DNA from: Desulfurivibrio alkaliphilus AHT 2
GTDB taxonomy: Bacteria; Desulfobacterota; Desulfobulbia; Desulfobulbales; Desulfurivibrionaceae
Assembly: GCF_000092205.1 (NCBI RefSeq)
Contig: NC_014216.1
Location: 1,679,742-1,743,741, forward strand
Reading direction: 5' to 3'
Length of the DNA: 64,000 nucleotides
Each line of letters starts with the position of its first letter. Positions within the stretch are counted from its first letter, which is position 1. The notes below the pieces were generated by a model. It searched no databases, had not been told where the DNA came from, and was given only the letters and a program-made list of their open reading frames with translations. Position numbers and translations under genes: made by a program. Of the stretch, positions 57,182 to 64,000 are shown one piece after another.

Positions 57182-58677
57182 GCAAACATCGCCTCCATCG
57201 CCGGGCAGTGGCCCACCGCCCCGCCGCCGAGGGCATTATCCTCCGCCAGTTCCCGGACGGCCCGGCGAAAGACTTCGCCCCGCTGAGCATAACCGGCAAA
57301 CATGTCGAAACTGGCGCAGGCCGGGGAAAGCAGCACCGCCTCGCCGGCCGCCGCCAGTTGAGTGGCGATGCGCACCGCCGACGGCAGATCAGCCGCCTCG
57401 GTGACCGGCACCGCCGGGGCCAGAGCGGCCCGCATTTTCTCCCGAGCCGACCCGATCAACACCACGGCCCGTACCTTTTCTTTAATCGCCGGCAACAGCA
57501 GCCGGTAATCACCGCCTTTGTCCAGCCCCCCGGCAATGAGCACCACCGGGCCGGGCAGACCCTGCAGAGCCGAGATTACCGCCCCGATGTTGGTGGCCTT
57601 GGAGTCGTCATAGTAGCGCACCCCGGCCACCGTTGCCACCAGGGCCAGCCGGTGGGGCAGGGCCTGAAAGGCGGCCAGGGCCGGCCCCACCGCCGCCGGC
57701 GGACAACCGGCCAGGCGGGCCGCCAGCACCGCCGCCAGTGCATTCTGGCGGTTGGGTTCCACCGCCAGCTCATTAGCCGGCAAGGGATATTCCTCGCAGT
57801 GCTCATCCTCTTGGGTCAAGCAAAGCCGGAGACCATCCACCGGCGGCCCCGGCGCCGCCTCACGGCTCTGGTTGGCGGCCAGCGGCCCGGCCATTCCCCG
57901 GCCGCCGAAACCGAAAACCCTGGAGGCCGGCGGCCCGGCCGCCAGCAGGCGGAGAATTTCCGGATCGTCGCGGTTGATCACCGCCCACTGCTCCCTACCC
58001 TGGTTGGCCACTATCCGCCATTTGGAAGCGGCATAGGCGGCATAATCGGGGTAACGGTCGAGATGATCCGGCGAAATATTGAGCAATACCGCGATATCGG
58101 GGCTAAACTTCCCGGCACTGTCCAGCTGGAAGCTGCTGACCTCCAGCACCGCCCAATCCGCCTCCTGGGGTCCGGCCAGGTATTCGCACAACGGGGTACC
58201 CAGGTTACCCCCCACAAACACATTACGCCCCGCGGCCCGCAACAACTCCCCGACCAGGGTGGTAACCGTGCTCTTGCCGTTGGTACCGGTCACGGCGATT
58301 ACCGGGGTGCGCAGATACTCCGGCGCCAGCGCCAGTTCGCCGATAATCGGCACCCCGGCGGCCCGGGCGGCATCAAGGGCGGGAATATCCAGGGGGATGC
58401 CGGGACTCAGCAGAATAACATCGACCCCGGCAAAAAGCTGCGGGGAATGACCGCCCAGTTCGCAATAAACACCCCGTTCCTGCAGCCACTGCACCATCCG
58501 GCTGGCCGGCGCCACTGCCCGCCCCCCTTCCGATACCGAAATCCTGACCCCCTGCTTAACCAGAAAACGCGCCGCCGCACAGCCGGATTTACCCAAGCCC
58601 ACCACCAGCACATGTTTTCCGGTCAAACTACCTGCAAAAGTCATATCATCGCCCGCCATTAGCATTAGCATTAGCAT
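57178..58677 (-). CDS. murD: UDP-N-acetylmuramoylalanine-D-glutamate ligase MurD
   Basis: MurD of up to 499 residues, adding D-Glu. VLVVGLGKSGCAAARFL starts the UDP domain, VTGTNGKSTVTTLVGELL is the ATP loop, EPNRQNALAAVLAARLAG is the central-domain motif and YYDDSKATNIGA is in the C-terminal domain. The start is uncertain: an ATGCTA unit repeated three times gives several in-frame ATGs, none with a clear ribosome site. MTFAGSL at 58644 is the closest to family length. Repeat D ends 11 bases upstream. Confidence 0.95.
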   Translation of the reverse strand: MLMLMLMAGDDMTFAGSLTGKHVLVVGLGKSGCAAARFLVKQGVRISVSEGGRAVAPASRMVQWLQERGVYCELGGHSPQLFAGVDVILLSPGIPLDIPALDAARAAGVPIIGELALAPEYLRTPVIAVTGTNGKSTVTTLVGELLRAAGRNVFVGGNLGTPLCEYLAGPQEADWAVLEVSSFQLDSAGKFSPDIAVLLNISPDHLDRYPDYAAYAASKWRIVANQGREQWAVINRDDPEILRLLAAGPPASRVFGFGGRGMAGPLAANQSREAAPGPPVDGLRLCLTQEDEHCEEYPLPANELAVEPNRQNALAAVLAARLAGCPPAAVGPALAAFQALPHRLALVATVAGVRYYDDSKATNIGAVISALQGLPGPVVLIAGGLDKGGDYRLLLPAIKEKVRAVVLIGSAREKMRAALAPAVPVTEAADLPSAVRIATQLAAAGEAVLLSPACASFDMFAGYAQRGEVFRRAVRELAEDNALGGGAVGHCPAMEAMFA

Positions 58678-58687
58678 ACATCGTTTG

Positions 58688-58796
58688 GTAAGCGGTCACG
58701 GGGTGCCCCAGATTGCGGCAAGCAGACCGGCGCCGCGTACCTCAGTACGCAAGCCGGGCTGATCGCCGCAAGGTGGGGTGCCCCGTGATCGCTTAC
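58688..58796. repeat. palindromic repeat element, copy D (mraY-murD)
   Basis: A 109-base near-palindrome with arms GTAAGCGGTCACGGGGTGCC / GGGTGCCCCGTGATCGCTTAC and a centre GCGTACCTCAGTACGC. The core GGCGCCGCGTAC and CAAGCCGGG matches copies A and E. On the coding strand it begins one base after the mraY stop TGA. It fills the whole mraY-murD gap. Confidence 0.87.
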
Positions 58797-58797
58797 A

Positions 58798-59877
58798 TCA
58801 GCGCAACTTTAGGGTGGCTATGGCCAGCAGCCCCAGGACAATGGAGATAATCCAGAACCGGACCACTATTTTGGGTTCCTGCCAGCCCTTTTTCTCAAAA
58901 TGATGATGGAAAGGGGCCATGAGAAAAATTCTTTTGCCCCCGCTCAATTTATAAAATCCCACCTGGAGGATCACCGACAAGGCCTCCAGGACAAAGATCC
59001 CGCCGACCATGGCCAGCAGAAATTCCTGTTTGGTGATGATCGCCACCATCCCCAAGGCGGCGCCGATGGCCAGGGAACCGGTATCACCCATAAAAACCTG
59101 GGCCGGAAAGGTGTTAAACCAGAGAAAACCCAAACAGGCCCCCACCAGCGCCCCGCTGAACACCGCCACCTCTCCGGCGCCAGGCACATGGGGAATCTGG
59201 AGATAGGACGCCAGCACCGCATGCCCGGCCAGGTAGGAAAACACCAGATAGACGGTGCCGGTAATCACCACCGGCCCGGTAACAAGGCCATCCAAGCCAT
59301 CGGTGAGGTTGACCGCGTTGGAGGCCCCCACCACCACCAGCAAGGCAAACAGGCAGTACCAGGCCCCCAGGTCCGGCCGGAATTCCTTGAAAAAAGGAAA
59401 ACTGAGATGGCCGTCAAAGCCCGGCAACCAGAACAGGCTGGCCACCGCCGCCCCGGCGCCGGCTGCCTGCAGCAAAAGCTTGCCCCGCACTCCCAGGCCC
59501 CGGCTGTTGTTTTTGCGGATCTTGCGCCAGTCGTCATAGGCCCCGATGGCCCCGAACCAGAGCAGTACCGCCAGAATCAGCCAGACAAACAGGTTACCAA
59601 GGTCGACCCAGAGCAGGGTGGTCACCGCCACCGCCACCAGGATCAACATGCCGCCCATGGTGGGCACCCCGCTTTTGGAGTAGTGGCTCTCCGGCCCGTC
59701 TTCGCGGACCACCTGGCCGATCTGGCGCGATTTGAGCCAGGCGATGAAAGGCGGCCCCAGCAGCATTACCATAAAAAACGCGGTCAACGCCGCCCCGATA
59801 CAACGAAAGGTGATATACCGGAAAACGTTGAGTACGCTCAGGTATTCATGCAGAGGATATAACAGATGATAAAGCAT
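58798..59877 (-). CDS. mraY: phospho-MurNAc-pentapeptide transferase MraY
   Basis: MraY of 359 residues, an integral membrane enzyme making lipid I. The aspartate motifs are GAYDDWRKIRKNNSRGLG and NAVNLTDGLDGL; FMGDTGSLAIGAALG and the histidine loop APFHHHFEKKGW complete the active site. About ten membrane spans are visible. Its ATG overlaps the murF stop by one base. Confidence 0.98.
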   Translation of the reverse strand: MLYHLLYPLHEYLSVLNVFRYITFRCIGAALTAFFMVMLLGPPFIAWLKSRQIGQVVREDGPESHYSKSGVPTMGGMLILVAVAVTTLLWVDLGNLFVWLILAVLLWFGAIGAYDDWRKIRKNNSRGLGVRGKLLLQAAGAGAAVASLFWLPGFDGHLSFPFFKEFRPDLGAWYCLFALLVVVGASNAVNLTDGLDGLVTGPVVITGTVYLVFSYLAGHAVLASYLQIPHVPGAGEVAVFSGALVGACLGFLWFNTFPAQVFMGDTGSLAIGAALGMVAIITKQEFLLAMVGGIFVLEALSVILQVGFYKLSGGKRIFLMAPFHHHFEKKGWQEPKIVVRFWIISIVLGLLAIATLKLR

Positions 59878-61529
59878 TATCTCTGTTCCCGCCCGTGGTG
59901 CAAGGCCTCGATGATGGTTTCCATCTGCATGCCGCGGGAGGCCTTGAGCAGCACCAGATCATCGTTTTTAAGCCGGCCTTTGGCGGTTGCCTCCAGCAGC
60001 CAGGCGCCGACTTCCTTCTTGTCCAAGCAGGCCCGTACCTGCCCGGCGTCCATTCCCGCCCGGCGAGCCGCCCGGGCCGTCTCGCCGGCGAATTCACCCA
60101 CGGTCAGCAGATAATCAAATCCCAGCCGGGCCACCTGCTCGCCGATGAAGCGGTGCGCCGCCGGCCCATGACTGCCCAACTCCAGCATGTCCCCCAAAAT
60201 CGCCACCACTTTACGGTTCCGCCGCAGGTTATGCACCGTCTCCAGGGCGGCCAGCATGGAGGATGGATTGGCGTTGTAGGAGTCATCAATCAGCTTCAGG
60301 CCGGCGACAAAAGGCTGAATCCGCAATCGCTTGGCAAAAGGGCGATAACCTTCCAGGCCGGCAACAATTTCCGCTGGACTTACCCCGGCGGCCAGGGCCA
60401 GAGCGGCGGCCGCCAGCGCGTTCTGCACGTTGTGCTCTCCCAGGGCGGCGATATGCACCCTACCTTGCCAACCATCGGCAAGTAAGCGATCACAGGGCAC
60501 CGCATCTTGCGGCGATCGGCCCGGCTTGCGTACTGAGGTACGCGGCGCCGGTCCGCTTGCCACAACCTGCGGCACCCTGTGACCGCTTACCCCATGGCCC
60601 CCGTAATCAGTTACATCGGCAATGGTCAGGGTGAAGCTCATCCCCTCCTCACCGCGGCTGCGCAAGCGGGTGGCCCGCACCGTGGTGCCGGGCTTGCGAC
60701 CGAAGGTTATCCGGCGCTGGGGCAATTTCCCGGCCAGCCGCCAGACCCGGGGGTCGTCCCGGTTGACCACCAGCGTGGTCCAGGGGCGCATGCCGTGGAA
60801 CAGTTCGCCTTTGGCCCGGGCCACCCCGGCAACATCGGTCAAACCGGCCAGGTGGGCCTCCTGGACGTTGGTGATGCAGGCAATATCCGGCTGGGCGATT
60901 TCCGCCATCCGGGCTATTTCACCAAACCGGTTCATCCCCATTTCCAGCACCGCGTACTGGTGGTGCGCATCCACCGCCAACAGGGAAAGGGGTAAGCCAA
61001 TGAGGTTGTTGAGATTGCCGCGGGTTTTCAGCACCCGCTGCCGCCCCCGGCCTTGCTCCATGATGGCGGCGGTCATCTCCTTGACCGTGGTTTTGCCGGA
61101 ACTACCGGTAATGGCCAGCACCTTAAGCCCTTTCATTTGCATCCGGCGGTAATGGGCCAGGTCGCCCAAGGCCTGCAGGGTGTCGGCAACCAGCACCACC
61201 GGAACCGGCAGCGGTTCCTCCGGTGGACTTTCCAGCACCAGGCCGGCGGCCCCTTTGCGCACCACCTCCGCGACAAAGCGGTGACCGTCGAATTTCTCGC
61301 CCCGCAGGGCCACAAAAAGATCCCCGGCCTCAATGGTGCGACTGTCCGAGGAGACCAGGCGAAAAACGGCCTCGGTACGATCACCCCACAGGCGGCCGCC
61401 GGTGGCCAGCAGCACCTGATCAAGGCTCCAGACCGGGTTCTGGGCCAAGGAAAAACCATATCCGAAGGCTGCCCGACGACAGGTTCGCCGCCGGTGCTGT
61501 GTCTCACTCACTGTTCTTGCCGGCTCCAT
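59877..61529 (-). CDS. murF: MurF ligase with an in-frame palindromic repeat insert
   Basis: MurF of 550 residues, against about 450 in E. coli, adding D-Ala-D-Ala to the UDP-MurNAc tripeptide. VLAITGSSGKTTVKEMTAAIM is the ATP loop, VLEMGMNRFGEIARMAEIAQPDIA follows, GEHNVQNALAAAALAL is the central-domain motif and IDDSYNANPSSM lies in the C-terminal domain. Residues 314-349 (VSGHRVPQ onward to VPCDRL) are encoded by repeat copy E and have no counterpart in the family as I know it. An N-terminal extension of about 25 residues is also present. GGGGGGAAG precedes the ATG. The frame stays open through the insert, so the gene looks functional. Confidence 0.95.
   Translation of the reverse strand: MEPARTVSETQHRRRTCRRAAFGYGFSLAQNPVWSLDQVLLATGGRLWGDRTEAVFRLVSSDSRTIEAGDLFVALRGEKFDGHRFVAEVVRKGAAGLVLESPPEEPLPVPVVLVADTLQALGDLAHYRRMQMKGLKVLAITGSSGKTTVKEMTAAIMEQGRGRQRVLKTRGNLNNLIGLPLSLLAVDAHHQYAVLEMGMNRFGEIARMAEIAQPDIACITNVQEAHLAGLTDVAGVARAKGELFHGMRPWTTLVVNRDDPRVWRLAGKLPQRRITFGRKPGTTVRATRLRSRGEEGMSFTLTIADVTDYGGHGVSGHRVPQVVASGPAPRTSVRKPGRSPQDAVPCDRLLADGWQGRVHIAALGEHNVQNALAAAALALAAGVSPAEIVAGLEGYRPFAKRLRIQPFVAGLKLIDDSYNANPSSMLAALETVHNLRRNRKVVAILGDMLELGSHGPAAHRFIGEQVARLGFDYLLTVGEFAGETARAARRAGMDAGQVRACLDKKEVGAWLLEATAKGRLKNDDLVLLKASRGMQMETIIEALHHGREQR
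60482..60590. repeat. palindromic repeat element, copy E, inside murF
   Basis: A full 109-base copy with arms GTAAGCG-TCACAGGG / CCCTGTGA-CGCTTAC and a centre GCGTACTGAGGTACGC; the core GGCGCCG and GGCTTGCG matches copies A and D. It is translated in the murF frame as 36 codons without a stop. The pairing arms remain nearly intact, which suggests a recent arrival or selection on the RNA. Confidence 0.9.
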
Positions 61530-61581
61530 CTTCCCCCCCTTTTGGTTTGCCTTAAATCGGCGAAGCTAAAAATTTTTAATT

Positions 61582-63207
61582 TTAACCCGTTGTCGCCAAT
61601 ACCGCCAGCTGTTCTCTTACCTCCCGCCGATCATCAAAATCCAGGCAGCTACCTGCAATTATCTGACTGGTCTCATGCCCCTTGCCGCAAACCAGCACCA
61701 CATCTCCGGAACGGGCGTGGTAAATGGTGTCCCGGATTGCCTGGCGGCGGGAAACAACCAGGTCATAACCCTGGCATGTTGTCCGCCGGTTCAGCGGGGC
61801 CGCCAGCAGGCTTTCCAGCCTGCCCCGCCGCGCGTCCACTGTTGCCAGGCCTCTTTGGATATCGGCCATAATCGCTGCCGGCGCTTCACTGCGGGGATTA
61901 TCGGAGGTCAGAACCACGATGTCCGCCAGCGCGGCCGCCACTTCTCCCATCAGAGGCCGCTTGGCCCGATCCCGATCACCGCCGCAACCAAAGACGACCA
62001 CCAGCCGGCCCGTCGCCAGGCGGCGCAGGGCCTTCAAGACATGCCCCAAGGCATCGGGGGTATGGGCATAATCAACCAGCACCTCCACCCCCCGCCGCGA
62101 GCGGAAGCGTTCCAGGCGCCCCGGGGGCGGCGCGGCGTCGGCCAGGGCGGCGGCGATGGTTGCCGGGGTCATCCCCAGGGCCAACCCCACCCCGGCCACA
62201 CCCAGGAGATTATCCAGGTTAAAATCGCCCACCAGCGTTGAGGAGAGTCGCCACGCTCCCTCGCTGCTTTGCAGTTCAGCTTCGATGCCGGCCAGGCTCA
62301 GGCGGCGGCGCAGCAGGCGCAGCTCGTTACCGGCAGCCCCGCAACGCCACAGCCGCACCTCGCCGGCCTTGGGCCGACGCCGGCAACCTGGCGGCAACAC
62401 CCGGGGCGACAGCTCGTCAATCAACCGCTGGTTCCAGCAATCCAGGCTCGCATCGTCCTGTTCCGCCCGGCCGCTCAATACCACTGCAGCGGCGCCGGGC
62501 TTGAGATAACGATTGAAAAGCAGTTTTTTACCGGCGAAGTAACTCTCCATATCGCCGTGGTAGTCCAGATGTTCATGGCTAAGATTGGTAAACAGGGCCG
62601 CATCGAAGGCAATTCCCGCCACCCGCTGTTGCTCCAGGGCATGGGAGGAAACCTCCATGATCACGTGACTGACCCCGGCCTCGGCCATCTCCCGCAGCAG
62701 GGGTTGCAGACTTTCCGGATCCGGCGTGGTATGCGTGGCCGGCAAGACCCGGTTGCGATAGCGATAGTTGACCGTACCGATTACCCCGGGCTCACCGCCG
62801 GCCCGTCGGATCAAATCTTCCAGCAGGTAGGAAGCGGTGGTCTTCCCGTTGGTGCCGGTGATCCCGATCATGACCATTTCTTGCGCCGGGAAACCTCGCA
62901 GCGCTGCGCACAGGCGGCCGAAGGCGGCCCGGGTGTCGGCGGTGGCCAGGTGCAGCACCTCCGGCGCCTTTTCCGTCGGCAGGCGGCAACCCGGTTGACA
63001 GAGCACCACCCGGCAGCCCTGCTTTACTGCGGCAGCGAGGAAATCATGACCATCCACCCGGCTGCCCGGCAGGGCGACAAACAGCGAACCGGGCCCGGCG
63101 CGGCGTGAATCGGCGGTAACAGTCGTTACCTCCAACTCGGCGCTCGCCCCTTCGGCCAGCACTGTATAGTCAACCGCCGCCGCCTTGATCAATTGCCGCA
63201 CCTTCAT
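61582..63207 (-). CDS. murE: MurE ligase, meso-diaminopimelate-type
   Basis: MurE of 541 residues, adding the third peptide residue. IGITGTNGKTTASYLLEDLI is the ATP loop, HTTPDPESLQPLLREMAEAGVSHVIMEVSSHALEQQRV follows, and LVGDFNLDNLLGVAGVGLAL is the central-domain motif. TSDNPRSEAP contains the DNPR motif that marks meso-diaminopimelate rather than lysine as substrate. It lies between ftsI and murF. Confidence 0.97.
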   Translation of the reverse strand: MKVRQLIKAAAVDYTVLAEGASAELEVTTVTADSRRAGPGSLFVALPGSRVDGHDFLAAAVKQGCRVVLCQPGCRLPTEKAPEVLHLATADTRAAFGRLCAALRGFPAQEMVMIGITGTNGKTTASYLLEDLIRRAGGEPGVIGTVNYRYRNRVLPATHTTPDPESLQPLLREMAEAGVSHVIMEVSSHALEQQRVAGIAFDAALFTNLSHEHLDYHGDMESYFAGKKLLFNRYLKPGAAAVVLSGRAEQDDASLDCWNQRLIDELSPRVLPPGCRRRPKAGEVRLWRCGAAGNELRLLRRRLSLAGIEAELQSSEGAWRLSSTLVGDFNLDNLLGVAGVGLALGMTPATIAAALADAAPPPGRLERFRSRRGVEVLVDYAHTPDALGHVLKALRRLATGRLVVVFGCGGDRDRAKRPLMGEVAAALADIVVLTSDNPRSEAPAAIMADIQRGLATVDARRGRLESLLAAPLNRRTTCQGYDLVVSRRQAIRDTIYHARSGDVVLVCGKGHETSQIIAGSCLDFDDRREVREQLAVLATTG

Positions 63208-63212
63208 GTTTA

Positions 63213-64000
63213 TTATGAACCGGCAGCCATCATCTCGCCACCCGGTACCCGCAGTTCGAGCACGCCTTCATCAACCTCACGCAACGGAGTTCCTGGCGGC
63301 GGCTCCTGCTTAACCACTCGACCGCTGCCCCTTACCTGGAAACGCAGGCCGGAGGGCTGCAATACCTGCAGCGCCTTGCGCAGGCTCAACCCCGTCACAT
63401 CCGGCATTCTCTCCGGCGCCCGACGAGTGGCGGCATGCACCTGCAGATCTCCGGCTTCCTGTTTGCCCAGCCAGTCATGATACAAAGCCTCTTTGCGGGC
63501 CAGAATCGCCGCTGGCGCCGGAGGGCTGGCGGCCTGCTCAAGCCTGCCGACCCACTGATCCAGATCTCGCACCACGCCCGCCAGCGGTGACGGCAAGGCC
63601 AGATCCAGGCGGGCCCGATCGACAAAAACCAAGGCCGCCAGTTCCGGCTTCTCAATCGGTGCCATACCCAGCATCACCGCCTGGTAGCGCTGCGGGGCGG
63701 CAGCCCGTTCAACTGCTGCGGCTCCCGCCTGCTCTTGGTGCTCAAGGCCCTGGCCGGAGAGCAGGCTTGCATTATCTGCCATCGCAATCTCCAGTTTTTC
63801 GGCGGAGGATCGGGCTTCAACCACCAGACTCTCATAGATGGCTACTTGACCCTGGTTTCCAGCCGTCGTGGCAAGCTCCTGCAGCATTTGACGATTGAAG
63901 CCAGCCGGCATGGCCGCAGCGGTTATCGCCGACTGCCGCGGCCAAAAATCTGCACCATCCCAAAAACCTCGGATCAGATGCGGCTCCACCGGTTGCCCCT
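63213..64000 (-). CDS. ftsI: FtsI/PBP2-type transpeptidase, C-terminal part with PASTA domain
   Basis: The C-terminal 262 residues of a division transpeptidase; the N-terminus lies beyond base 64000. QPVEPHLIRGFWD and the ALVFVDRARLDLALPSPLAGVVRDL segment fit the end of the penicillin-binding fold. The last part, MPDVTGLSLRKALQVLQPSGLRFQVRGSGRVVKQEPPPGTPL, is a PASTA domain. The catalytic motifs are not in the window. It directly precedes murE (5-base gap), the usual dcw order. Confidence 0.75.
   Translation of the reverse strand, partial: GQPVEPHLIRGFWDGADFWPRQSAITAAAMPAGFNRQMLQELATTAGNQGQVAIYESLVVEARSSAEKLEIAMADNASLLSGQGLEHQEQAGAAAVERAAAPQRYQAVMLGMAPIEKPELAALVFVDRARLDLALPSPLAGVVRDLDQWVGRLEQAASPPAPAAILARKEALYHDWLGKQEAGDLQVHAATRRAPERMPDVTGLSLRKALQVLQPSGLRFQVRGSGRVVKQEPPPGTPLREVDEGVLELRVPGGEMMAAGS

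Overview
The window reads as a GC-rich member of the Desulfobacterota, probably a Desulfobulbales or Desulfurivibrio-like dissimilatory sulfur-cycling anaerobe. The main basis is an adjacent aprBA-qmoABC cluster (APS reductase and its membrane electron-transfer complex) beside conserved housekeeping clusters in the order usual for this group. The assignment is inferred from gene content and protein motifs; no database search was run. Nearly every gene is on the minus strand. The one clear plus-strand gene is a cysteine-cluster protein at 45914.

Layout in plus coordinates. (1) 1-2670: the start of a stand-alone AICAR transformylase-like gene, then thiH, thiG and thiS. (2) 2817-37518: one translation and transcription supercluster. 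Read in the direction of transcription it runs four tRNAs (Thr-TGT, Tyr-GTA, Gly-TCC, Thr-GGT), tuf, rpmG, tRNA-Trp, secE, nusG, rplKAJL, rpoBC, rpsLG, fusA, a second tuf, the S10 and spc operons, secY, map, infA, rpmJ, rpsMKD, rpoA and rplQ. An L10 leader with a downstream attenuator, an rplL-rpoB attenuator-like hairpin and tandem terminators after rplQ can be seen. (3) 37701-45398: qmoC, qmoB, qmoA, aprA and aprB, with a strong consensus promoter about 330 bases upstream of aprB. (4) 45914-50114: the plus-strand cysteine-cluster gene, an orphan sensor histidine kinase and a B12-type radical SAM protein. (5) 50118-64000: the division and cell wall (dcw) cluster, transcribed ftsI (partial), murE, murF, mraY, murD, murG, murC, murB, ftsQ, ftsA, ftsZ. 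ftsW is missing from its usual place between murD and murG.

The most unusual signal is a family of roughly 107-150 base near-palindromic repeats. Copies lie between rpsK and rpsD, secE and nusG, ftsQ and ftsA, mraY and murD, and in diverged form between rplX and rplE. Arms differ between copies, but the two arms of one copy match each other. One full copy lies inside murF in frame and encodes a 36-residue insert. A shorter, related-looking palindrome lies in frame in murC. Both fall just before the conserved HNxxNA-type motif of the Mur ligase central domain.

Taken together the window holds ribosome and RNA polymerase production, the final electron-transfer steps of sulfate reduction (or their reverse in sulfur disproportionation), and the full path from UDP-MurNAc to lipid II plus Z-ring assembly.
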